A stretch of DNA of 64,000 nt from Gymnogyps californianus (lineage: Eukaryota; Chordata; Aves; Accipitriformes; Cathartidae), in NCBI RefSeq assembly GCF_018139145.2, contig NC_059474.1, positions 42,302,344 through 42,366,343 on the forward strand, written 5' to 3'. Both the position numbers and the translations under genes were made by a program. Position 1 is the stretch's first letter, and the number at the start of each line of letters is the position of its first letter. The notes under the pieces are model-generated. The model was given only the letters and a program-made list of their open reading frames with translations. It did no database searches and was not told the DNA's origin. Of the stretch, positions 37,351-51,300 are shown one piece after another.

Positions 37351-40300
37351 CTAGGAGAAATAGAAGAAAGAGAATGATGCTGTGCAGGGTGAGGGGGAGC
37401 TAGAGGTATTGCAGCAGTGATGGACGGAGAAAGGACACAGAACTGTAGGAAACTGTAACCCATTATCTTTTGTGCTCAGGGAGCAGCTTTTCATCCACTG
37501 AAGTTCCTAAGCTGGTACCCTGACCTTGTCAATAAGCTAGGCAGGAGGAGGATTTTTTTAAAAAGAAAAGCAAAATAAAGCCAGACACTATGCAAATGTA
37601 TAGAGAAGTGAAGTATCCATTTCATTTAAAAGGTATCACCAGTGATGTTAAATCCTAAACCAACTCTCTTTGCCTGCATTCACAATGCGTAAATTCAGTT
37701 TGTCTAAGCCTTGAAAAATAATAGGTAGAAGGCAAAAATGCTAATTCTACACATCTTGCCATGATTAAAAAAACCCTAGCTCTCACTAGGGCGGAGAACA
37801 ATTTATTTTCTAACATGGATGCAGAAGTTAGATATTGAATAAAAATTGGGCAAGTTTTCACAAGCTGAATTTCCTGTCCCGTAGCATTCATCAAAGTGAC
37901 TACACTCTCTTAAGCTTAGTTATTCCTGGTTTCTACTAACATAAGAGAGATGAGGATCAGTATTTGCAAAATGTACTGTGCATTTAGTTCACTTTTTTAA
38001 TAAAAAGACAACGCAGTAACAGTAATTATAGTAATTATAGTAGACCACAATGATAGTGGATGATAACACTAACATCTTTCAAACACAGACGTACAGCAAG
38101 AAAGAAAACAAAACAAAAAAGGTCAGATCAGTGGGTTTCCATTACCATCTACACAGCTGGGGCAACGTAAGAACTACCAATGATTCTCTTCATATTTTAA
38201 GTCATAAAACCAGTTTCCCAGGACAAAGTACAATAGAGAGCTTTTTGTCTCTCTTCAGTCTATTTTCCTCTTTCCTTGAATATACTACAACAGAGTAAGG
38301 CCTGCACCTTCTGTTATTGAGACAATCTCAGCTATACCTCCTTTCATCTACAAATACATCAGTTAATCCACTATAATCAATACAATTGATTACACCAACG
38401 TTAAACCGATGTGAACTGAGTAAAATGAATGCCATGCCTTGTACTAAGGGAGAAGTGCAGACACAATAAGTTTCAGAAATACTTTAGATTGTATTTGCAA
38501 AAATAAAACCTATGCAGTATTAACAATTATATTAAAAAAAAACCAACCAAACCTAGAGCCATTTCAACATTAAGAAAATTGCATGTCTGTTTTTATTACT
38601 ATTACAGTGCTTGAACTAGTGGGACACGTGCTATACTACACAGCTATTGCAAAGCTTTCTCTTTTAGCGAGCATTTTTCCCCTTTTGGTAGGTAACTAAA
38701 TAATTACGTAACCCAAAGAGACTAACTACTGTTTGCTCTGTAGTTCTTGACTTTCTGCACAGTCTAGCCCTCACACTGCAGAGGCCCAAAATACCGTGAG
38801 ACTCTAAATAGGAACTATTTTAGGCCAGTATTAATTGACTGGAACTCAGAAACTAATTACAGATTTGCGTGAAACTTCACAGAAAAATGGAGCTTTAATG
38901 AAAGACTGTTTACTGCAAAAATAGGGGAAGGCATTTTTTCACATGAAACAAGGAAAATGAGCTGCTACTTAGAGTGTAACAGAAAATGGAAACATCTACA
39001 TATATAGAGGTCAGTTCTGCCCAACAATAATAATTAACATAATTGAGCCAAACTATACAGGCATTCAGTACATTCCATAATTGCAATTAATTAATTATAA
39101 ATAATTTATGGAACAAGGAATGTGGCATTCTGCATACACAAACTCTGTGATCCACAAGACTGCTCTGTTTTCCATCTTAGTTTCCAGGATCAAGCCAAGT
39201 GTTAACTTCAGCTTAATTACTTCCGTCTCAAAAAACACTAGCTTTGAATTCTAGCTGTCACACTTGAAGTCTGTCTTGGAATTCATACACATGTATGTAT
39301 GATACATATTCATCTATTTGAAATCAGCAAGGACAATTTTCATGGTAATATCTAGATTTTTACTCAATATATAGAAAGGTAGAATGTTTCTTGGAATTTA
39401 TTTCCTCTTTGATCTGGCAGAATCTCAGTTTTTCTCAACCATCTGTGACACAAACATCTATCAGCAGTTCTCATGTGCAAGTGCTTTACAAAGCATGAAT
39501 GCTATGGAGAGTGCAAAGACTCTGTTCAAAACTCACTCAACCGCCATTTGTAAATGTTCATTTCAACTACTTTTAAATTGGTAGCATGCCTAGAAATAAT
39601 TGATGGGTGCATATATTAGATGGGGGAGTGTAAAAATTATCAGTTCCATGTCCGGGTTATTTTAAAAGCTTACCAAGGAAGTAGTCATTTATTAAAAAAT
39701 GTAGAACCTCTTTTAAGCACTAAGAAAAAGGCTGCAAAGAACTTTAGGCCAAGAGGAATTTAAAGCAAATAAGGAGATCATTTGTGGAGGAGGAAAGGAG
39801 CCTTTGGAAATGAATGGGTTTTGTACTGTTGAATTAATGATAAAAGAGAAGCACCTCCATGTATGGATATTTTCCACTGGAAGAAAAGGATATAAGATAA
39901 GATCAAGATGGAAATTAAATGTGTGGCTGATAACTATTGGCTATTCATTCAAAGCCTTAATAAAATGTTTGGTGTTTTTTCATTTGTCAGTGACACATGG
40001 TTGCATGTTTTTACTTTTATTGAGTATGATTGTGATGATGGCAATCCTGTAAGAAGAAAAGAGCAAGCAGCAAAACCTTTAATGCAATTAAAAGATTATG
40101 AGTATTAAATTTAATTTGAAAATCTATAGCTACGGAAATGAATATAAATGATAGTAGAATACAGTTAGGACTTTCAGATATGATAAACTCAAATATTCTT
40201 TCAACTAACCTTCCAAATGAAAGAGAAGTGCTGTCACTTGGTATTTGAAATGAATTCACAGGGAACATTTTTGCTGCTGAAAAATATTTCTGACTTTTCA

Positions 40301-41689
40301 CTATAATTTTTTTACCATTTCCATTTTATTTCAGTATATTATTACATATACATTACACTACAATTACATGGAAATATAAGGAAAAATGCAGCAAGGAAGC
40401 AAGCTAAAATGTTATTATAAAGCACTGATTCTGTTCAAAACCAAGAACTGATAATAATTTTTTAATTAGTTTTATTACAAATAAAAACACCACAGAACAG
40501 ATCACATGTAAACTTTGATTGGATTCTTCAGTCTTTCTTTTAAAAAATAGATTTATTTTAGCAGTATTATCTGGAAATTATATATGCATAGATGTTATGC
40601 AATAACCTCAAAATAATTAAATTAATGTTTCCAAGAAATTTAAATTATGTTCTAAAAAAAATCTTTCAATATTGTCATCAGATATTCTGCTTGAAAATAA
40701 ACTAGAACTTAACAGATGTGTGTTGAGAACCATCACAGGTGACTTTATGAATGCACTGCATTTATGAAGAGTCATTACCTCCTTCATTGTGTTTTATGTC
40801 TGCAACGTTTAGTATCTAGGTGACCACAAGAATTTGGCAGGCAGTGCTATTGTTTGAATATTCCTAGATATATTCAATGAATCTCATTTGCATTTTCACC
40901 GAAACGCCTTGACACTGTTCTACTAGTGGTTACACAAGAACCCATTTCAAGCACCTATATAATTCCACCAGGTCGTGTCACAAGGCGTCAAAGGAGGTGA
41001 AGAGGCTCTTACCCACACTGTACAGTAATATTTGCAACAAGCACAAAGCAAAAATCCCCAGCAACAACTGGAATTACAGGCACTACGTACACTTTCCATT
41101 TGGGAGCAAAAATTTAAGCCCAAATTGTGATTGGCACCTATGCCAGAAAATGGTATACGGAAAAACATTTAAGTCAGTCTCCTCTTCCTCTTCCCTGATT
41201 AGAGAACAGCCACAATGTCTGCAAAGGAAATTCCCCTGTGAAAGTACTCCTTTCAAGTTAGAGTACCTACGGAAAATGGGGTCTCCTTTTCCACTGTAAT
41301 TGATGGTCAGTTTCCCATATTACAATTTGCTCAGATTCTTTGAGCCAACCCATGATTTAAAGCCATGATTAGACTTCTACAGCATGAAAATAAGCCAGCC
41401 TCTCATTAAAATCTCCACAGTGTGCATGTTTTGTTGTACAGTTAAGAGCTTTGTTTCAAGAAAAAATAAGGAATAGTAATTCTTAAAACTGCAATCCTTT
41501 CCAAAAAAAGGTACAAGATTCAGGAAAACTGTCCGTCACAAAGACTGACCAAAACTTTGGCAGTTCTTCTAACTACATTAGCTGTCTACTACGTGATGTT
41601 TCCTCTTACCATTCATCACAGGTCTCCTCTTTATCAAAATTACAAATCTTCGTCTAGCATTTTTGCAACACTAAATTCTGAAAGTGCTT
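37351..41689. other. Unique non-coding DNA
   Basis: AT-rich, no recognised gene or repeat. Overlapping frames at 39804-40301 on both strands are chance readings of AT-rich DNA. Confidence 0.5.
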
Positions 41690-41832
41690 CTATGAATTTT
41701 AATTAATCTTCAGCATAAATAATCCAAGGCAGGCAGGTATTATTCTTAATTTACAAATGAGAGAGACAGCATACAGAGAAGTGACCTTGCACAAGTTTGT
41801 ATGGAAAAAAAATCTGAACAGAAGCCAGGTTT
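41690..41832 (-). repeat. MIR-type CORE-SINE fragment
   Basis: The plus strand reads, in order, AATTAATCTTCAGC, GGCAGGTATTATTCTTA, TTTACAAATGAG, CAGAGAAGTGACCTTGCACAAG and GAAGCCAGG. This follows the antisense MIR consensus TTTAATCCTCACA, GGTAGGTACTATTATTA, TTTTACAGATGAG, CAGAGAGGTTAAGTAACTTGCCCAAG and GAGCCAGG block for block (consensus from memory). MIR derives from a tRNA promoter, the CORE domain and a LINE2-like tail, and is inactive in all living amniotes, so this is a very old fossil. Confidence 0.8.
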
Positions 41833-44800
41833 ACACCTCAGGGGTTTCTTTCATAGTCTACCAGCCATACTTCAACTTTTCATTTCTTGCTTATGTTCTC
41901 CAAACTCAGTAGCTGCTTGTGATAACCTGTTTGCAAAACTCCTATCAATTTCTGGGGGAGCAGACACAGACCTTACTACTCCATATTCAGTAAAAGTTGG
42001 TCAGCCTGTATTTCCACCTCATCCCTCCAAAGAGGTAAATATTTCTTTTCCTAATCATTTCTACAGATCCTCTGAGCATGCGTGTTAAGGAAAATATCAG
42101 ATTGTACTTTCTGCTAACTGCTGAAGCCATTTTTCTGTGCTGGGGCTTGCCCATGCAACCTGTCGGTGCACGTTGCTTTCTGAACAATTGAGTTCAGGAA
42201 TTGTTCCAATATGCCTAATGTGTTATCTTGCTGACACAAGATCAGTTTTGATTTTTTAATTCTGCAGTGAAAGCTTCATAGGCACGTCAGTAGCTTTTAA
42301 GCTAATTTTGAGACAAGAATACATTTCCCTTTCTAATGTAATGGTCTGTTGGGCACTCACTGTTTCAGTAGTCAGTACACTCTTCAAAATTGCATTCTGT
42401 GTAGTGACACTCACCCACCTTGCCTTCTGTCTCCATGTTTTCACATATACCCTTGTTTCTGAAAAACTGGAAGTTAAAAATGTGCTAATAGCACAAGTAG
42501 GGAAAATATTATTCCTACACAAATTCCACCAAATTCTGAGATGTATTTGTTACACTAGTCCTAAAGTTGGATTCATGACCATTCTGTTACCCAGTTTGTG
42601 AAACTCCTTTCTTCTATCAGCACTAGAGCCAAGTGATCTTTTTTCAAAATCTTTTTTTCCCTACTGGATATCTCTGACTAACCCACATTTTTCAGGTAGG
42701 ATCAGGAAAATAATCATCAAAAAGACATCAGGACCATCCTCAAATCTGCAAGAAGACTGCTTGGTGAAGCGAGGTGAAGAGAACAAACACATTGTAAAAA
42801 AAAAAGAGAAACAAATGATACTTGTTGCTCTTTCTGAGCAACAAGACTTTCCTCTCCTCCTTTCTTGCATACAGAATCACTTCCTCATTTCTCCTATCAC
42901 CTTCTCACTGCAGGTAAACCAGGAACAAACAATGATCCTGAAAGAGTGCACCTGTGTTACCAGATCCAGCACTCCAGAACTGAACTAATGTTATAGTTCT
43001 AAAAGTGTTTAGTCAAGGTCTACCTCAGTGGCTATAAAATACATTCCAACACACTGGAACAACCCTCTTATACAAAGGACAAAAAAAGGAAAAAAAAATC
43101 CCCTAAATGATAATGTGGCAATCCCCACTGCTGTTACTATAAGGAGGAATAACTCCGTATTTCCAATATTCAGCAAAATCTTCATGTATCTGTGCTCTAG
43201 GTGTGGATGTTATTGCATTCTCTGCTCTAACAATGTGCTGTTTATCAGCAATTGTCACTTGAGCCACTCAGGATGCATCACACTGGACCGTCTTCTCCAG
43301 GCTCTGGAACTCATGTGCAGAAATGCATGCTTGTACATACTCAGTGCTTTAATTTAAGCCTTTTATAAATCAAGCCATTTTTTTCTTGCCTTTGTAAAAG
43401 TCAGGTAGTGCTGATATGGTTTTGTGTTTTATTAGAAAACATTAAAATAAGTCCTCTTTAAAAGGCAACTCTTTGTGAACAAGGTAGCTTATGCAATAAC
43501 AATGTTACTTAGCTAACCCAGGATGAAATGGTAATAAGGTGTGCAAAGTGAGGATATTCAGCTAATTTGTTGGCAAGGGAATCACTCCTATTCTCAGCTG
43601 TGAGATCAAGGCAAATTTCTATTTAAATTAAAATAAGCCATGCTTTGATAATGGAAGCAGTGTCAGACAAATAAACTAAACATACTTGGTTTAGGGCCTT
43701 CAATCTAAAAGTTTCTCAAGCACCTTCTCAAATGGGAAGCATATACAGCTAAACAAAACCCTTAAGATGACTCAGATTTGCAAGCACATTTTGTTAAATC
43801 AGTCCATAATTAAAAAAAAAAAAAGAAAAATCAATAAAATATTTTTCTTACCTGTGTCAGAGTATCTGTCTTCAGCAGGTATTGTATTTTAAAACCTACA
43901 GCAGCTGATAGTGTTCAGCTCAATTCTCTAATTCATTTCCTCAAGCATCCTGACAAAATTCATTCTCGGTGTAACAGTTTACTAAGACTAGTCTATAACC
44001 AAATTCTAATTTCAATGTGCCATCAGCAATACAGGGAAAGTGAAAGCGGACTGCTGAAGGCCTTAAGTTATCTTTAGGCCTGCCTGCACAAGGTATTTTG
44101 TCATTCTGCCCAGACCAGAGAAGTCTGCAACATGTATCTGTTGTAATTCAAGGTGACCTCCATCACTGCACTATGTTATTCCCCACCGGTGTAAAAATTA
44201 GATGCTCCATTCCCATCTTCATGTCATAACTATTGCCTGTGAATATTATACCTATTTGAAAAATTTCATTGATTCCCAGGGGAAAAGTATGGACATTAAC
44301 ATTCTTGTCAATGGGATTATCGGATTTTCAGTCTACTAAATACTGAAAGAAATCTCAAGCAGACTGGTTTTGCCTCAGGTATGTATTCTGGTCATGGAGG
44401 TCAATGGGGTTTTTTTATGCCTTGCATTTGATTACTGCAATACATCTTAGAATATACAGCAAAAAGAAAAAAAAAAACCTGAAGTTGCTCAAACATCCAG
44501 TGACACGTCACATACATCTAAATATCACTTTTGGGTGTTCAGGATTTACTTCATATTTTAAGATGCTGAAGTGATCTAAGAATATGTTTTTACTATAGGC
44601 AATAGCGTAACTACAATCTTTGTAGACATACCCAAGCTAGTCTAAAATTAACTAACTCCTGTACTGCTACCATTGTTGCCATAGCAGCCTAGAGCTCAGT
44701 ATTTATTATCAATGCCCTGACACTGTTTTGCAGCCACAGGGAGCCTCATGCATGTAAACTGCATGTAAGCCAAGTATTTTGAAGCTAGAGTTGGCCATGT

Positions 44801-47800
44801 CACATATTTAAATAAAATGTTATAATTCCTAACTACTTTAGGATCATTCCTAACTGAATTCCTGTTTGGATTCAGTTCTTCTCGCAGTGACATGGCATAC
44901 TAATTTTATAAAGTATTCTCAGTACCAGAAGATCATTATTTTACCCTGAGTTTTCATACAAAATTCTTTAGTCCCCACTCTGCCATTTTTCTTCTTTTCT
45001 AGGCTGATTGTTACTATAAAGGACTTAGGCATAGTTTGTAGTCTAAAAGTACTCCTCCAGACACAAAAAGCTTTATTGATTTAAGCACAAGTAAAAGAAG
45101 TAGAACTGAGCTACATTAATTCTAATTATAGATAAATAGCTGAGTCTAGCAGCAGTAGACCAAGGGAGCAGAACTATTTAATTTTTATTAGTTATTTATT
45201 TTGATTTCCCCGTTTCCAAGAGTCAATACTCTTGGGATAACTTGGTTTGCTTTGCCTAGAAATTCTAAGAACCTTATCAGTAACCAATACTGCATTACAA
45301 GAAGTCTCCAATCATACGCCCTTCATAGAAATGTGGTATTTATTTTTTTGTTTCATTCCACGTGAGGAAACTCCAATACAACCTTGTTGAATAAAGAGAG
45401 ATGAAATAAAATATGTAAAAGCTCTTTCTTTTTTTTTTTAGTATTCTTAGTAATAAGAAATCAAAATACACAAGTAAGATTTAAAATATTTGCTGACGTT
45501 ATCAGGAAATACCTAATGCTGTCATTTGAACTTCAAAAGGTCAGTTTGGGAGAAAACACTGCAGCTGATTTTCAGTAAGCAGAGAGAGTAAGATGAATTT
45601 CTGATATAGCAATTAAAGAGCATTGCCCTGAAGTAATAACTGCTGTCTCTTCTCCCCTTAACCCTGAAATTACTGCTATTGCATAGTCAACTTGATAGCA
45701 ATAAAGCTTTATAAACTTTTGAAGCATATGGCAGGAATAATAAATGTTAAAGAGTAAGAAAATTACATCTACGACATCTCAGACTGCATCTCTGAGTCTC
45801 AAAAACAGGTCTAGCAAGACATTTGGAAACCTGAAATTATCTGAAAGATTCACAGATTCTTGAAGAATAATTTTGCACTTTGTAGGACTCCCCAAGGAAG
45901 CTTAAAACTCGCTCCCACTTTTTTCTTTGCAGATCTATTTCCACTGAATTTTAATCTGAAGTACAGTTATCTCCCCCTGAAAAGAAACAGTACTTTGATT
46001 TCCCACCTAGCAACAGAGCTCTTCACACAAAGGCACTACCCTTCACATGGCAAGTGAAAAACCTAGTAGAATTGCAGAGACAAAAATTGATGTGGAGAAG
46101 AAAAAAATAAAGAGATCGTCCTTGTATTTCAAGAGTTTCCTCCTCTATTACAGACAAAAGAATGGACTATGGCAAAATCCAAGATGCCCTACAAGACAAA
46201 AGCTTTTCCCTGTGCCCTCTGGTGTCTAACTGTGCTAGAGGTTAAAGAAGTGATGCAAACACATCACAAACACAAAGAAGCAATAGAGATGGAGAACCTG
46301 AAGAAGTTCGGCAGTTTGAAAATATAAAAAGCCTGCTTGATATACTTACTAGATGAATATGAATATTTGATATGCTTATTAGCTGAAAAATATATCGTGG
46401 TTTCTTTTTCCTTTTACAAAATTTATTTTTAAAGTTTAAAGTTACCTTAAATGAGTTTCACTGATATGATATGAAATACCTTACTTGCTTTATCACTCTT
46501 TCATTTCCTGTTTTCCCGAGGGTAGGGTATCTTCTCTCATATGTAGCAATAATCATTCATTTCTATCAGGTATTCTATCAGATATTCATTCATTCCTACG
46601 GTTTTATCATGGTATTAATCATCTGGCTTCCTTTGCTTTGGATTAAAAGAGTTCCCTGACAAGTTTTTATTGTGTTTTCATTCACATGTCTTTGGATTAG
46701 ATGAACATTTATTTTAATAAATTCCAATTTGAGTCAGATAACAGCCTCATGATTTCTATTTATGGCTATTAATAATAATATAATAATTAATGTAATAATA
46801 GTAATAATTAATGTCAATAACCATAACAGTGATTATTGAACTAGGCAAAAAATCTAATGCAAAATACAACTGTTATTAAGTGTGTGTGTGGATATCTCCT
46901 TTAGACTCTCTGCTGAATACTTGACTTCTCTTTCTTAAGGAAAGCTTTTATACAATGAATACCTTACACACAACAACCTTCAACAGTGTTGAACCAATTA
47001 GAAATAGGAATGAAAGATGAGCACGACCATTTTTGCCAGATTAGGTTTTGGTTTGAGATCTTTTAGTTTTAACTGTGTGTTCCTCCCTTCCCATGAAAAG
47101 AAAATTTCAGGCTTTTAAGCAGCAGGAAATGCATTCCTTTCACTGTATATAGCACAATACTTTTTCTTTCTGTCAAACTGCAGCACCAAATCTCCCTTAC
47201 CTGACAAATGTTTTCCTTTAGGAGAAGAGGAAGAACTAGAACATATATATGGATTTATTTTCTATATGGTATCAATGTTTCTTTGTGGATACTTTCTTAT
47301 GATTTATTTTGAATACAGATAAGACATGAGAGTTTGATTCAGAGATTTTTTTGGAATACAACATAGAGAAGCCAGTAAGTTTTGCTACAACGTATGTAGT
47401 GGCTGTGGTACTGCAATATACTCCAGCAATCTATAGCAGTAATAGTCTGGGGTGGTTTGCCCTTTACATTAGTGTAATTTTGTTTTGGTGAGGATGAAAT
47501 GGAAGAGTCAGAAAGGCTGAACAAGGATGCTCAACTTCCAACAGCTTTTCAAGGATGCTGACATTCTCCATCTCGTTCTTTAAATCACACTTACTATTTA
47601 CAGGATGACTGTATACTTTATATGTACCATGAGAACCAATAAAATGCAGTTTATTTTTTCACATGATATATTTTTTAAACAGAAACATCAGTGAAGCTGG
47701 AAAGGAGACAGAGTTCTAATACACTCACTAGCATAAGATACCTGGCCTGTCTGACAAGTATCAACTTCTGGGTAATTACAGCGATGGCATTTAATGCCCT

Positions 47801-47879
47801 TCATGACATTATCATGTTCCATCTTCTGAATAACCACCTACGCTTCAATATGCAGCAACACCTAGACTATTGACATTTT
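41833..47879. other. Unique non-coding DNA
   Basis: AT-rich, with an A13 run at 43812-43824 and an ATT/AAT-rich low-complexity patch at 46768-46815. Frames up to 109 codons (43028-43357) have no recognisable domain. Confidence 0.5.
46768..46815. repeat. AAT-rich low-complexity patch
   Basis: Imperfect AAT/TAA units (TTAATAATAATATAATAATT and onward). Confidence 0.75.
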
Positions 47880-48310
47880 GAGTTGTGCATCAAGAAGCAG
47901 CAAGAGTGTGGCTGCTCCAAGAAGGAGGACAAGCCAGGAGCCAAAGACCACCACAGCACCTCATCAACAAGGTCACAGTCCCACAGTATCTGAACAGGCA
48001 TAGACAAGGTGCGGTCCAGTTTCTATTCAGGGAGTTCAGTCACAAACAGCAGGAGATGGCCAAAAAGGGGACTGAAGACAAAGCAACTGACAATGTAGGT
48101 CTACGGTTCATTCAGGAAAATCAGTCAGCAAGCTGGGTCAGCTCTAACACAGCTCAGACAAGATCTAGGTGCCCAGAAGATAAATGGAGCTCCTAGAGGA
48201 TGTGTAGGTGGATGCCCCAGGTGAAGCTGGTCAAGATGGTTAAGATCTAGTAGCATACTCAAGGCCCTGACACTATGGCAGCACCACACTCAGTTGTGAC
48301 AATACCATTG
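47880..48310. repeat. GC-richer island, possibly an old retroelement remnant
   Basis: About 430 bp stand out from the flanks by higher GC and by many CAGG, GGTCA and CAAGGTC words on the plus strand. The texture is like degraded avian LTR or retroviral non-coding DNA. No terminal TG...CA ends, target duplication or protein motif could be found, so the class is a guess. The 103-codon plus-strand frame (47885-48196) is Q/K/R-rich with no recognised domain. Confidence 0.25.
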
Positions 48311-51300
48311 CCCGATGTATCAAGAGGCTTACTTTGTGTTTGCATACATTGATTTGTATGATAGCAGTAACTCTGAGATGGATTTTAAGGTGAGAAAAAG
48401 TGTCTTCATTCCAAGGTTAAGTGGATGACAATAATGTGAAAAAAACTGGTGAAGAACCCTTCTTTGGTAAGAGTTTTATTTTTATGGAAGCGGATCTCTC
48501 AAATTGTGTCTATAAAGAGAGTTTTAAGATTTTTTGCAGCTCCCATTCTAATGCAGTTCCTCCAGTGAATATTGCCCAGTAAAACAGGCTGTGTAGTATC
48601 TCACTAGACTAATGCCTGTGACATCAGATGTCTGTGAGATTTAAGCTAGTCTAGTATAGGATTCTATCTTCCATGTCGGTCTGAGAACTTGGAACAGTGT
48701 ATGAGTACAGTAAATATGAAGAGATATATGTGCAGCTGCCCATGTGGTGCTTAGGTGACCAGAAGTAATGCTTCTCACATCTTGTCATTTTATAAATAGA
48801 TTTTTATTTATTTATATGTGCTTAGGCAACCTTATGCACCCATCAGGAACAGGACTTCTCATTTGAAGCCTAAGGAACTGATGAGATGAAAACAATTCTA
48901 GGTGTCTGTTATAAGTGGTTATCTTCCTTTTTTGAACCTGAGCAGTAGCTATGTTTTGGCATCTAGTAAATCATATTAATTTGTGATTCATTTGCAGATT
49001 TCTAAAAAAAAATACTGCTGAAAGTATCACTGAAGGTTTTGGTTGCTTTGGGTTTTTTTGGTGTTTTTTTCTTTGTCTAATAAGCGTTTGTTGTCAAGTG
49101 GAGGAAAGCAATAGAAGATTTGGAAATGGGAGCTCTGGAAAAACTCAAGGTTAACTAATTACAGGATCCAGTAAGGCAGTTTTCAGGAGGTTTCATCTTG
49201 ATTGAAGTTGCTGTCTGAGTGGCAGCTGACATCAAAATAAGGTATACTGTCAACTGATCATCTTGCCTTGGGCTTAGAAGGGAACCAGCTGTTAAAAGCT
49301 TTCTGTGAAGAGGGAGATATCTTCCATGTGCAGTTTTACATGCTTTCCTGACAAAGATTAGTGACAGTCCTTGTGTAGGTGAAACTACTGTATCAAATAA
49401 TATTTGCAATGATGACTGAGGTCTCAACAGCAGAGATTTTGTAGCCCTCTTTACCGTCCCTCATACAAACTAAGGATGCAGGCAAGAACGCAAGGTAGTG
49501 AATTTTAAGACTGCCTTCAGATGATATCAGATGTTGTTGAGCAATATTCATCCAAGTGAAAGATTCTGTTCAGCTCCCTTTCAATTAAAAACACACACAG
49601 TGTTCTGCTCTGCTGGTTCTCAGGTTCCAGCTACTTGCTTTCCTGGCTTAACACTGGCAACACCTCTGGCTGATTAAGGAAATAGATGTTCATATTAAAC
49701 ATTTGGGACAAACATTAGGATCCCCTGAGAGCTGTATTGGAGGCCAAATGGAAGGTAGAACATTCTGTTTCAAGTAAGAACATGCATTTATTTTTCTTCT
49801 GCCTCACAAACTCCAGGCTAATTATATTGAGGCATAAACACAGTAAAAGCAAAAGGTGAAGTTCCTTGCTTCATCTGAACTTTTTAGTAGGCAACCTTCT
49901 CTAAGAAAAGATACCTCAAACAAAACATATAAAGGCTCAATTTTTACTAGGGTCAGACTAGAGAGAGAAGAAAACAACACAGTAAGAGATTTTGCTGCCT
50001 GACAAAATGGACTTGTAGCTGCAGAATAAAAATAAGCTGACTACCGTGCAGACAGCTCAGACATGCCAGTTTGGTCAGCATGATGCACCCTAAGCCACTC
50101 AGCCAAACAGCAGGGGACTCATGAATTTTCACTTCCTTCCCAAAGTGCCCATCTCGGCTGGACTATTAAGTATATTTCAACCATAATCTCACCATTAACT
50201 ATCCACCCACTCACCACCGCCTACAGGTTTACGTGTGAGATACACGTGAACTAAATGTAACATTGCACTTCGCAAGCAGAACTGATTCTGTCAGCTTCCA
50301 TTTCCAACACAGGACATTTCCCAGTGTTGTTCTACATGGGCCTAATTCTAAACATGTGCTAGCAGAAAATGAATATACGGTGAGAGAATACTAAGGCTTT
50401 AAATATTCAATAAACCTTTAAATCATATAGCAACACAAGGCTCTAACTTACTCTTAGAGTACCATATTACCATTTAAACACTTCAGAAGTAGTCACTTCA
50501 ATGTAAATGTCTAAGTTTTCACATTCTCAAAGTATTGTTTATGTTTTCTGGATTTAAATGTTGATCTCATGGGAGCATATCTCAGGAGCAATTTCTCCCT
50601 GAGCTCCTGGAATTAATAGATTACAGTGTCAGTGAGATTTTATGCAAGTTTTATAATGTTCTTGGAGAAGCAAAATCTAATTTTGGCAAACAAAACAATC
50701 TCGGATCCACCTATACATCTGCCTGGCTGTCTGGGAGAGACCAGAAGACTGAAAATGACACCCTACATATGCAAACTTACATTAAAGATGCTAAACAGAA
50801 CATCCAAATCACAAATGGAGATCGCCTCTCCCTCCATCAAACTCACTAGTTTCCACTCCTCTGTCCAGCTCTCTCTGCTTTTTCTCCATTTTTCCATTCT
50901 CCATTCCCTTTTTCCTCCAACTTTTATCCCCTTCTGACCCAACTTTTGTCTCCCCAGGCTTCCAAATCCACAGCCTACTCCTTTCTCTCTAACTGAAAGT
51001 CATTCAATGCGTATGATTTTCTGCTGCCTCGGTTATTAGCAAAGGAGAAACAGACTTCTGTCCTCCTTCCAGCTGCACTCCTGTCTGGTTTCTCTGCGGT
51101 ATCAGAGCATTGTCTTGTCTGCAGTGGGAGCTGCAAGATAACTAAGAGCAGTCACTCACTGCCAATAATAGAGTACCTCAAAGCTTTTAGCTTCTAGGCA
51201 AAGCGCATAGGATTTTTCAAAAGTTTTTGGCTTAGACATATTTAAGTAGAGTCCATGCAAGTCAAAAGACACTTCCTCACAGAAAACATTTCCCTGTCAA

